Source: Luteipulveratus mongoliensis (GTDB lineage Bacteria; Actinomycetota; Actinomycetes; Actinomycetales; Dermatophilaceae). From it: a stretch of DNA of 64,000 bases. Below are positions 27,157-34,902 of this stretch, one piece after another; within the stretch, counting starts at the first letter, position 1, and every line of letters starts with the position of its first letter. The stretch lies in contig NZ_CP011112.1 in NCBI RefSeq assembly GCF_001190945.1, forward strand, positions 3,410,001-3,474,000, written 5' to 3'. Below the pieces are notes generated by a model. It was not told the DNA's origin. It worked only from the letters and a program-made list of their open reading frames with translations, and ran no database searches. The translations under genes and the position numbers were made by a program.

Positions 27157-28359
27157 TCAGTCGGTCCCGCAGGCGGCCGACTTGGCGACGCGCAGGTTGG
27201 GGCAGCAGCCAGGACGGCAGGTCGATGGCATCGCCTCGCCCGGCCAGGCAGGGTGGTCGACCGGCTCCTCACGAGCCTCGGCGGCGCGCTCCTCGGTGAG
27301 ATCGACCAGCCCGCTCACGAACTCCGGGTCCACGCCGACGGTGGGCACGCGCGTCATCCGCAGACCGAGGCGTTCGGCGGTCTCGGCGGCCTCCACATCG
27401 AGGTCGTAGCGGACCTCCATGTGGTCGGAGATGAAGCCGATGGGTGCGACCACGACGTCGGTCACGCCGTCCTTGGCGATGCCCTCGAGGTAGTCGTTGA
27501 CGTCCGGCTCGAGCCACGGCTGGCTGGGCGGGCCGGAGCGCGAGCAGAAGACGAGCGAGCCGGTCAGGTTGCGATCCAGTGTGATTCCCGCCTCATCGAG
27601 GATCACGTGGCTCAGCTCGTCGTGCTGGTGCCAGTAGAGGTTGCCCTCACCGTCACCGGGACCGGACGTGTCGTCCATGCCGACCGGGATCGAGTGTGTG
27701 ACGAACGCCACCCGGAGCAGGGCGTCGTCGGGCTGCCCGGCTGCGCGTACAGCGTCTGTCACCAGTCGCGCGTTGGTCCGCGCGAAGCTGGGGTGCGTCG
27801 CGTACTGACGAATCTTGTCGGCGACGATCGTGCGCCCCTCGTCCGCGAGCGTGGCAACGGCCTCGGCGATGTCCTCGCGGTACTGCCGGCACGAGCTGTA
27901 CGAGGCGTACGCACTCGTCGTGAGGACGAGGACCCGGCGCATGCCGTGCTCGTGCGCCTCGCGCAGGGTGTCGACGAGGAACGGCTCGGAGTTGCGGTTG
28001 CCCCAGAGCAGCGGCACGGCGATCCCGCGACGTCGCAGCTCGGCGTGCAGGGCGTCCAACAGCGCGCGGTTCTGGTCGTTGATGGGGCTCCGCCCGCCCA
28101 TCAGGTGGTAGTGGTGCGCCACGGCCTCGAGACGGTCGTCCGGGATGCCACGGCCCGCCGTCACGCGCCGCAGGAACGGCATGACCTCCTCGGCCGACTC
28201 CGGCCCACCGAACGACAGCAGCACGAGCGCGTCATAGGGCAGCAGCAGGTCGATGTCCTCGTCGGGACCGGTGGCTCGCGGCTGGACGCGGGCGGTCACG
28301 TCGTCGGCGTCGGACCGGCCCTGCTCGGGATCGGGCGGCTCGGCGAAGGGCGAGGTCAC
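27157..28359 (-). CDS. hemH: Ferrochelatase (actinobacterial coproporphyrin type)
   Basis: Inserts Fe2+ into the porphyrin at the end of haem synthesis; in actinobacteria the substrate is coproporphyrin III. The 400-residue protein has ALVLLSFGGPESAEEVMPFLRRV, the catalytic His in VAFVTHSIPVGM and the Glu-rich WHQHDELSHV and GFISDHMEV regions. Cys157 and the C-terminal Cys cluster (381, 385, 386, 397) fit the 2Fe-2S site known for this group, although the C-terminal spacing differs from the mycobacterial pattern I remember. The N-terminal 38 residues are an acidic extension. The GTG start overlaps the TRIC gene stop (GTGA). Confidence 0.93.
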   Translation of the reverse strand: MTSPFAEPPDPEQGRSDADDVTARVQPRATGPDEDIDLLLPYDALVLLSFGGPESAEEVMPFLRRVTAGRGIPDDRLEAVAHHYHLMGGRSPINDQNRALLDALHAELRRRGIAVPLLWGNRNSEPFLVDTLREAHEHGMRRVLVLTTSAYASYSSCRQYREDIAEAVATLADEGRTIVADKIRQYATHPSFARTNARLVTDAVRAAGQPDDALLRVAFVTHSIPVGMDDTSGPGDGEGNLYWHQHDELSHVILDEAGITLDRNLTGSLVFCSRSGPPSQPWLEPDVNDYLEGIAKDGVTDVVVAPIGFISDHMEVRYDLDVEAAETAERLGLRMTRVPTVGVDPEFVSGLVDLTEERAAEAREEPVDHPAWPGEAMPSTCRPGCCPNLRVAKSAACGTD

Positions 28360-28991
28360 GGCGGGTCTCCTGTCCGGAGGGGTTGAGGCGCATTGAGGTC
28401 GAGGACGACGGCAGTCATTCGGACGATGAACACCAGCACGACCGCGGACCAGACTACGAGGGAGGTCAGGTGCTCCAGCCGGGCGGCAAGGACAACGGTG
28501 AGGGCGCCCAGGAGGGCCGGGACGGCGTACAGCTCCCGTCGCAGCACCTCGGGCACCTGACCCACGAGAACGTCACGCAGGACACCTCCTCCGACCGCCG
28601 TCACGACACCGACCACGACAGCCGTCACCGGGCTGACGGCGAACAGCACCGCCTTGAGCGCGCCGGCGACCGCGAACACCGCGAGGCCGGCCGCGTCCAG
28701 CACCCGGACGAACCGGGAGATGCGTGCGACGCCGGGGTGCAACCAGAAGGTGATCAGCCCGGCGAGACACGCGGCGAGCATCAGCCGCCAGTCGCTGACC
28801 CCGACCGGTGGGACGTCACCGATCAGCAGATCGCGCATCACCCCGCCCCCGAGCCCTGCGACCCACGCGAGCACGAGGACACCGACCAGGTCCAGGCGCT
28901 TGCGTACGCCGACCAGGCCACCGGACAGGGCAAAGACGAACACCCCGACGAGGTCGAGGACCAGCTTGAGGTCGGTGTTTGCGGTGAGCAT
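28356..28991 (-). CDS. TRIC-family (UPF0126) cation channel protein
   Basis: The 211-residue protein has seven predicted helices and two copies of the UPF0126 repeat: VFVFALSGGLVGVRKRLDLVGVLVLAWVAGLGGGVMRDLL and LAVFAVAGALKAVLFAVSPV to GGGVLRDVLVG. The GGG-x-RD motifs are typical of bacterial TRIC channels, K+-permeable homotrimers. A -10-like TACCGT lies 11 bases before the ATG at 28991. It is translationally coupled to hemH. A functional link to haem is not evident. Confidence 0.9.
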   Translation of the reverse strand: MLTANTDLKLVLDLVGVFVFALSGGLVGVRKRLDLVGVLVLAWVAGLGGGVMRDLLIGDVPPVGVSDWRLMLAACLAGLITFWLHPGVARISRFVRVLDAAGLAVFAVAGALKAVLFAVSPVTAVVVGVVTAVGGGVLRDVLVGQVPEVLRRELYAVPALLGALTVVLAARLEHLTSLVVWSAVVLVFIVRMTAVVLDLNAPQPLRTGDPP

Positions 28992-29181
28992 CTCGGGGTC
29001 AAACGGTACCGGCGCGGCGTGGCCCGCTACGGCACGGCCGCCGGGGTGGCACAGTTGAGGAGCGTGGACAGCCGTGACGACTCTCGGCCGACCGGGATGG
29101 TGTGATCTCCGGGTGGGCCACGAGCTCACGGCGGTGACCGCTCAGGACGGTCCGACCGGACCGGCAGAAGGGACAAGGCTG

Positions 29182-30486
29182 ATGCAGGACCTGCGACTGG
29201 TGGGCATCCACGAGGACGGCGAGCACGTGCTGCTCGCCGACGCCGACGGGAACCGCTTCCGGGTACCACTGGATGACGCCTTGCGCAGCGCCGCTCGCCG
29301 TGAGCGGCAGCGCTCCGACCGCTCTGGGGCCGATGACGACGCGGTCGAGCAGATGCGCCCCCGCGACGTTCAGGGACTGATCCGGGCCGGCGTCAGTGTC
29401 GGCGAGGTCGCCGACCGCTCCGGCTGGTCGGAGGAGAAGGTCCGCAAGTACGAGCCGCCGATCCGAGCCGAGCGCGACTACGTCGCCGGACTGGCCCGCG
29501 GCGTCCAGCTGCGTGGCCGCGCCCGTGACGGCGCAGCACCGATCCTCGGCACGCGAGCGGCCCAGCGCCTCGACGAGCGTGGGGTCGAGGCCGAGCGCGT
29601 GGTCTGGGACTCCTGGAAGACCGAGAGCGGCAGCTGGACCGTGGTCTGCGTCTTCCCCGCAGGCGGACGCGAACGTCGCGCGACGTGGCGCTTCGACCCG
29701 CGCGACCGCACGCTCGCCCCGGCTGACGACGAGGCGCGCTGGCTCAGCGAGGACGAGGCAGTGCAGGGTCCCATCCCGGCTCCCCCGGTGACCTCTCCCG
29801 GACGCAACGTGCGGGTGTACGACGTCGAGGCCGAGGGCGGCTTGCAGGCCCATGAGCGCCACCCGGCAGGCAAGGGCCGTAGCAAGAACCGCGACAAGAA
29901 CCGCGAGCTCCGCCCGGCCGCGAGTCAGCCGACGGCCGAGCCGGAGCCCGAGGAGGACCACGACACCCTCGACCTGATGTCCGCGATGCGCGAGCGGTCG
30001 GCAGCACGTCGCAAGCGACCCGCGCGGCGTACGCCCACACCGACGGACACACCGGTCAGCCCGGAGGAGATGCCGGACGACGCCAAGCCTGTTGAGCGGC
30101 TCCGTCTGGCTGATGGCCCGCCCCCGATGGGGTCTCACACCGCTCCCGGCGACCTGTCAGCGGACGGCGAGGACGAAGAGATCGCGCCCGAGGACCCGGT
30201 GACGGGCACAGCAGACCTGTTCGGTGACCTCGACGAGGATGTCGACGACGCGAGCGACGACGAGTCCGCGGACGACGATGACGACGCCGATGACGATGCG
30301 GGCGAGGTCACAGCAGAGGCCGTCGACGATCCCGACGAGGTCGAGGACTCAGCAGACGACGACGCGGCCGAGTCGCAAGGCGTGCTGCGCGTGCCGTCCA
30401 GACAGAGCGGCGCGCGCCGCAACCGGCCGAGCGTGCCGAGCTGGGACGACATCATGTTCGGGACGCGACCCAGCAGCGAGCACTGA
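29182..30486 (+). CDS. sepH: SepH, septation protein (DUF3071)
   Basis: The 434-residue protein starts MQDLRLVGIHEDGEHVLLADADG, the conserved SepH N-terminus. A helix-turn-helix follows (MRPRDVQGLIRAGVSVGEVADRSGWSEEKVRKYE). The C-terminal half is long, disordered and very acidic (Asp/Glu runs at about 350-410) and ends PSVPSWDDIMFGTR, a conserved tail. SepH binds FtsZ and stimulates its assembly during actinobacterial division. AAGGGACAAGG precedes the ATG at 29182; upstream in-frame starts lack family support. A strong palindromic terminator follows. Confidence 0.93.
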   Translation: MQDLRLVGIHEDGEHVLLADADGNRFRVPLDDALRSAARRERQRSDRSGADDDAVEQMRPRDVQGLIRAGVSVGEVADRSGWSEEKVRKYEPPIRAERDYVAGLARGVQLRGRARDGAAPILGTRAAQRLDERGVEAERVVWDSWKTESGSWTVVCVFPAGGRERRATWRFDPRDRTLAPADDEARWLSEDEAVQGPIPAPPVTSPGRNVRVYDVEAEGGLQAHERHPAGKGRSKNRDKNRELRPAASQPTAEPEPEEDHDTLDLMSAMRERSAARRKRPARRTPTPTDTPVSPEEMPDDAKPVERLRLADGPPPMGSHTAPGDLSADGEDEEIAPEDPVTGTADLFGDLDEDVDDASDDESADDDDDADDDAGEVTAEAVDDPDEVEDSADDDAAESQGVLRVPSRQSGARRNRPSVPSWDDIMFGTRPSSEH

Positions 30487-30496
30487 CCCTCAGGTC

Positions 30497-30521
30497 AGCT
30501 GGTCGATGCCATCGACCAGCT
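30497..30521. terminator. Bidirectional terminator between sepH and the MFS gene
   Basis: AGCTGGTCGATG-C-CATCGACCAGCT is a near-perfect 25-bp palindrome. It folds as an 11-bp stem with a 3-base loop, 11 bases past sepH and 4 bases past the convergent MFS gene. It can serve both strands. Confidence 0.75.
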
Positions 30522-30524
30522 AGG

Positions 30525-32399
30525 TCATTCCCTGAAGCGTGAGCTCCACCGGTCTCGCCGGTCATCGTCCTGATCGGCCGGACCGCGCCGGGGCGGTGGC
30601 CGCCAACCGGGGTCGCCCCGGTCGATCGGCACGGTGCGGTCGACGTCGTCCTCCTCGGCCCCAGGGTCATGCGCAGGGTTGTCGTACGACTGGGGCGGGG
30701 GCGGCCGCCGGCGTACGGGCCGGGTGCGTGGGTGCGCGGGACCCGGCGCCGGGACGCCCTTCTGAGGGGCGCCCTTCTGACCAGCCGCGCGCTCACGTCG
30801 GCGAGCGATAACGGTCGCCGGGCGCGCACCGGCCGGCACGGGCAGCTTGCGTCCGGTGTGCCAGATGATGACGGCCGCGGTCCACAGGACGAGCAGTACC
30901 GCGGAGGTAACCATCCCGATTTTGGCGTTGGCCGGGAGGACGACCGCCAGGATGCCGCCGAGGACCCAGGACAGCTGAAGCACGGTCTCGGACCGCCCGA
31001 AGACGCTGGTCCGGACATCCTCAGGCACGGTGTCCTGGATCTGCGCGTCCAGCGCGAGCTTGCCCATCTGCTGCGAGATGCCCGCGACGAGACCGACCGC
31101 GACGGCGGTGACCACGCTGAAGTGCAGGGCAGCGACCACCACCATCACGGCGTCGGCGAGCAGTGCGGCCAGCACGATCACCCGCGGTGAGCTGACCTTG
31201 ACGAGGGCACCGGTCATCGTGCCGATCGCGTTGCCGACGCCGGCCGCACCGATGACGAGGCCGAGGAGCAGCGAGGTGCGGTCCTCCCACCCGGGCAAGG
31301 GGTGCTCGCGGACCAGGAACGCCAGGAAGAGGGTGAGGAACCCGGACAGCCAACGGAGTCCGGAGTTGGCCCGCAATGCCGTGACGACGTTGCCGGAGAT
31401 GCCCAGGCGCTGTCCGCCGGTCGAGCTCGCGGCGAGGTCGCGCATCGGCGCCTGCTCCTCGCCCACCGAGGAGTCCACCCGAGGCGGGAGCAAGATGGCC
31501 AGGACGGTGCCGAGGGCGAAGAGGACGAACCCGACTCGCAGTGCCCACGCAGACCCGAAGGTGGCTGCTGCACCGGCGAGGCCACCTCCGATGGCGGCAC
31601 CGACCGTGCCGGCGAGAGAGAGCCGGCCGTTCGCCTTGACGAGCGTCAGCGCATCCGGCAGCAGCCGTGGTGCGGCAGCCGACCGCGTGACCAAGTAGGC
31701 CTTGGAGGCCACCAGGACCCCGAGTGCGACAGGGAACTGCCAGGTCGACTCATCGGTGATCGTCTGGGCCAGCACCCAGCACAAGAAGGCGCGCAGTGCG
31801 AGCGTCGCACCGATCGACCAGCGACGGCCGTGGCGGAAGCGGTCGAGCAGTGGTCCGATGAGCGGCGCGACGATGGCGAACGGCAGCATCGTCAGCAGCA
31901 GGAACAGCAGGACCTGGGTCTTGGCCTGTCCTGGCTCAAGGGAGAAGAACATCGTGCCGGCCAGTCCGACGGTGACGGCGGTGTCACCGGCTGAGCTGAA
32001 CGCGTGCACCTGGATCAGGCGGGACAGACCGGTCTCGCCGGCGCCCTCGGCCTCACTGGCCTTGCGGGCGACACGGACCGTCGAGCGACCAGCGGACGCG
32101 GTCAGCCGGGCCATGGCCTTGCCGCCACGAGCCATACCTCGCCCGGCCGCCAGCGCGGTGTCCTTGCGTGAGGGTCCGGGTGGACCGGCCGGTGGAGGGG
32201 TGTCGCGCGGGTCTCCGTCCCCGGAGGGCAGCCGACCGGTCGGCGTCTGCCGATGCACGGGTCGCGTCGAGCGCGGGTCACCGTGCCGCCTCGGGTCGCG
32301 TGGTTCGCGCGGCGGCGGTGCCGGCGTCTGAGCCTCGACGCTCCCCCGATCCTCCATAGGCTCATTGTGCCCTTGCGAGGGCGGCTCGGGAGGCATCAT
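30525..32399 (-). CDS. Major facilitator superfamily transporter with disordered termini
   Basis: About 624 residues. The core (about 130-530) has 12 hydrophobic segments and MFS loops (PLIGPLLDRFRHGRRWSIGATL, GRSETVLQLSWVLGG). The N-terminal 90 residues are Pro/Arg/Asp-rich and the C-terminal 90 Arg/Pro/Asp-rich (RPVRRRPPPPQSYDNPAH), both probably cytosolic and disordered. The substrate is unknown. The ATG at 32399 overlaps the tdk stop as ATGA; an ATG at 32357 is a possible later start. Confidence 0.85.
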   Translation of the reverse strand: MMPPEPPSQGHNEPMEDRGSVEAQTPAPPPREPRDPRRHGDPRSTRPVHRQTPTGRLPSGDGDPRDTPPPAGPPGPSRKDTALAAGRGMARGGKAMARLTASAGRSTVRVARKASEAEGAGETGLSRLIQVHAFSSAGDTAVTVGLAGTMFFSLEPGQAKTQVLLFLLLTMLPFAIVAPLIGPLLDRFRHGRRWSIGATLALRAFLCWVLAQTITDESTWQFPVALGVLVASKAYLVTRSAAAPRLLPDALTLVKANGRLSLAGTVGAAIGGGLAGAAATFGSAWALRVGFVLFALGTVLAILLPPRVDSSVGEEQAPMRDLAASSTGGQRLGISGNVVTALRANSGLRWLSGFLTLFLAFLVREHPLPGWEDRTSLLLGLVIGAAGVGNAIGTMTGALVKVSSPRVIVLAALLADAVMVVVAALHFSVVTAVAVGLVAGISQQMGKLALDAQIQDTVPEDVRTSVFGRSETVLQLSWVLGGILAVVLPANAKIGMVTSAVLLVLWTAAVIIWHTGRKLPVPAGARPATVIARRRERAAGQKGAPQKGVPAPGPAHPRTRPVRRRPPPPQSYDNPAHDPGAEEDDVDRTVPIDRGDPGWRPPPRRGPADQDDDRRDRWSSRFRE

Positions 32400-33082
32400 G
32401 CGCCGCGCGGCGGGATCGGCAGTGGGCACAGGTCGAGGTCGAACGGCAGGACCTCCGGCGAGGCGGCCTGGGCCCGCGCCGCGTGCGAGGTCATCCGGCG
32501 CATGTAGTGACGACGGCAGAGGACCTCGTACTCGACCTCACCGGTCGGACCGCTTGTCGTGTCCCCCACGACGACCTGCGCACCTTCGACCACCATGTGC
32601 CCGTCGACGACTCGTGCGTTGTGGGTCGCGCGCCGCCCGCACCAGCACAACGCCTCGACCTGCGGCACCTGGAGCCGGTCGGCCAGCTCCACGAGCCGAC
32701 GCGATCCGGGGAAGAGCTCGGTGCGGAAGTCGGCCATGATGCCGAACGCGTAGACGTCGATGTCCATCTCGTCGACGATGCGAGCCAGCTGCTCGACCTG
32801 ACGAGCGGTGTAGAACTGCGCCTCGTCACAGATGAGGTACTGCACCGGACGACCGTGCGTGGCCTGCTCGACCACGAGGTCCCAGAGGTCCAGCTCGTCG
32901 CCGACCTCGAGCGCCTCGCGGGAGAGACCGAGCCGCGAGGAGAGCACGGCTTCACCGGCGCGGTCGTGCTTGGTGAGCACCAGGCCCTGTCGTCCGCGGG
33001 CGCGGTGGTTGTGATCCATCTGCAGCGCCAGGGTGGACTTGCCGCAGTCCATCGTCCCGGAGAAGAACACCAGCTCAGCCAC
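32396..33082 (-). CDS. tdk: Thymidine kinase (type II)
   Basis: Phosphorylates thymidine to dTMP in the salvage pathway. The 228-residue product has the P-loop GTMDCGKST (9-17), catalytic/Mg region YLICDEAQFYTARQVEQLARIVDE, and zinc-binding cysteines in ALCWCGRRATHNAR and VLCRRHY. The lid region carries GEVEYEVLCRRHYMRR. It is immediately followed by the MFS gene. Another nucleotide-linked gene (33118-34272, phosphodiesterase family) lies just upstream. Confidence 0.95.
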   Translation of the reverse strand: MAELVFFSGTMDCGKSTLALQMDHNHRARGRQGLVLTKHDRAGEAVLSSRLGLSREALEVGDELDLWDLVVEQATHGRPVQYLICDEAQFYTARQVEQLARIVDEMDIDVYAFGIMADFRTELFPGSRRLVELADRLQVPQVEALCWCGRRATHNARVVDGHMVVEGAQVVVGDTTSGPTGEVEYEVLCRRHYMRRMTSHAARAQAASPEVLPFDLDLCPLPIPPRGA

Positions 33083-33117
33083 GAGACATGAGCCTATGAG
33101 GTGCGCGCCGCATCGTG

Positions 33118-34272
33118 TCAGTCACTCCCGGCAGCGGGCAGGTGAAGCAGCGGGACGGACTGCTCGGCCGAGGTCATCGAGCCGTGCTGACCGATCAGTC
33201 CGAGGATGACCGGACGCATCACCCGGCTGTCGACCACGCCGATCGGGGCGTGGAAGGCCGCGATGACCTCACCGATCCGTGGGAGCACACGCTCGTGCAC
33301 CGGGCCGAACCAGCCGCGCGTCAGCGCCTCCTCGCGGCTGACGATCCAGCCCTGCTCACCGAGCCGCGCCTGCCAGGTGGCCAGCACGGTCTCTGCCGCA
33401 CCGGGCTCGCAGTAGAGCTGCAGCGCGCGCATCTCACCGCCGACGAGTCGTACGCCGTCACGCAGCTCGGCGTCGTGCGCCACGTCCGTGCGGGCTTCCA
33501 GGGGGATGTCGACCATGCCGTGGTCGGCGACCACGGACAGCGAGCAGTCGGCCGGGAGCTGCTCGCCGAGGCGACGCAGCTCACGATCGATGTGCTCCAG
33601 CTCGTCGCCCCACTGCCAGCTCTCGCAGCCGTGCACGTGTCCGGTGCGGTCGAGGTCACCCCAGTAGAGATAGACGAGCGCACGGGGTGCCGACCGCACC
33701 GCAGCGAGCGCGGCGGCGACTCGACCACCGAGGTCCTCTGAACCGCGAAACATGGCTCCGCGCAAGGCTGCTCGCGTCAGACCCGAGCCGTCGAAGTAGC
33801 CCGGCGCGACCATCGTGGTCGCGATGCCAGCAGACGCCGAACGCTGCAGCACCGTCTGCTCGGGCTGCCAACGCTCGGGGTTGGGGCCGTCCTCCCAGGA
33901 CAGCTCGTTGAACAGCCGCCCCTCCCCCGGGATCTCGACCTGGTAGCCCGTCAGCCCGTGCGCGCCGGGCGGCAACCCGGTGCCGAAGGTGCCCATGCTC
34001 GTGGCAGTCGTGGAGGGAAAACCGGCCGTCAGGTCACGCGCCTCAGCGAGGAGGCTGCGCAGGTAGGGCGCGTGTCCCTTGCGCTGCCGCAACAGCTCCA
34101 GGCCGAGGCCGTCCACGAGCACCACCACGGCGCGACGTGCCGGCGGCAGCTCGACCGGGCCGGTGCCGACGCCCAGCGAGGCGAGCACGGAGGGCAGCAC
34201 GCCCGCCAGGCCGTGGCCGTCGTACGACGGGACGACCGGTGCTGGGACCACGGGGTCGAGACCTGCGGTCAC
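33118..34272 (-). CDS. Alkaline phosphatase/nucleotide pyrophosphatase-family hydrolase
   Basis: The 384-residue protein has the metal-site pattern of type I phosphodiesterases: AVVVLVDGLGLELL (first Asp), the nucleophile Thr region FPSTTATSMGTFGTGLPPGAHG, YLYWGDLDRTGHVHG and SLSVVADHGMVDI. No signal peptide is evident. Substrates in the family include nucleotide and glycerophospho-esters. The GTG start is two bases after the DUF5998 gene, so the two are co-transcribed. Confidence 0.88.
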   Translation of the reverse strand: MTAGLDPVVPAPVVPSYDGHGLAGVLPSVLASLGVGTGPVELPPARRAVVVLVDGLGLELLRQRKGHAPYLRSLLAEARDLTAGFPSTTATSMGTFGTGLPPGAHGLTGYQVEIPGEGRLFNELSWEDGPNPERWQPEQTVLQRSASAGIATTMVAPGYFDGSGLTRAALRGAMFRGSEDLGGRVAAALAAVRSAPRALVYLYWGDLDRTGHVHGCESWQWGDELEHIDRELRRLGEQLPADCSLSVVADHGMVDIPLEARTDVAHDAELRDGVRLVGGEMRALQLYCEPGAAETVLATWQARLGEQGWIVSREEALTRGWFGPVHERVLPRIGEVIAAFHAPIGVVDSRVMRPVILGLIGQHGSMTSAEQSVPLLHLPAAGSD

Positions 34273-34274
34273 CG

Positions 34275-34880
34275 TCAGGCGCGACCGATGGCGACCGACA
34301 TCGTCGCGGCGAACGCGTGTGCCTGGGCGAGGACGTCCTCGCCCTCGGCGTCAGCGCTGATGCGCAGCGCGATGTCGTCGCCGGTCACGGTGCCCTCGAA
34401 GCCGTGGTCGGCTTCGCACTGCGGGTCACCGCAGGTGGCCGGGATGAGGTCGATGCGCGAGACGGTGCCCCAGCCGAGTGTGAGGGTGAGCTCGCGGCCG
34501 AGCGAGCCGGGTCGGTACTTGTCCGGGGATGGCACGACGTGGGTCAGCATCACCCCGCGCACCGCGCTCAGCGGCACCGTCTCGGTGGAGGCCGTCGCGA
34601 CCGATGAGGCCTGTACGCCGGAGCTCGGGTCGGGCGCGTGGTCGTCCGCGTGCGCAATCACCAGGCGCGCCGGGGTGAGCGCGAGGACCGTGATGTGGCG
34701 GCGTACGGACTCCTGGTCCAGCGTGGTCTCCTGATGCACCAGGTGCGCGGTGATCTCCTCACCCGCGACGGCGGAGGCCACGACATCGGCGACGAGCGCC
34801 GGGTAGTAGCCGGCCTGCCTGATGTCGTTGATGAGGGCCGCCGGCAGCGACACAGAGGTGGACGGACTCGAAGACGCCAT
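34275..34880 (-). CDS. DUF5998 family protein
   Basis: The 201-residue protein contains SLPAALINDIRQAGYYPALVADVVASAVAGEEI, RRHITVLALTPARLVIAHADDH and RELTLTLGWGTVSRIDLIPATCGDPQCEADHGFEG, which I recall as an actinobacterial family of unknown function adjacent to this phosphodiesterase and the GNAT/CoA-ligase gene. The CGDPQC motif could bind a metal. ATGs at 34895, 34889 and 34880 compete. I took 34880 because the conserved part starts soon after. Confidence 0.75.
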   Translation of the reverse strand: MASSSPSTSVSLPAALINDIRQAGYYPALVADVVASAVAGEEITAHLVHQETTLDQESVRRHITVLALTPARLVIAHADDHAPDPSSGVQASSVATASTETVPLSAVRGVMLTHVVPSPDKYRPGSLGRELTLTLGWGTVSRIDLIPATCGDPQCEADHGFEGTVTGDDIALRISADAEGEDVLAQAHAFAATMSVAIGRA

Positions 34881-34902
34881 GAACGGCATTCTCACACCCA
34901 GA

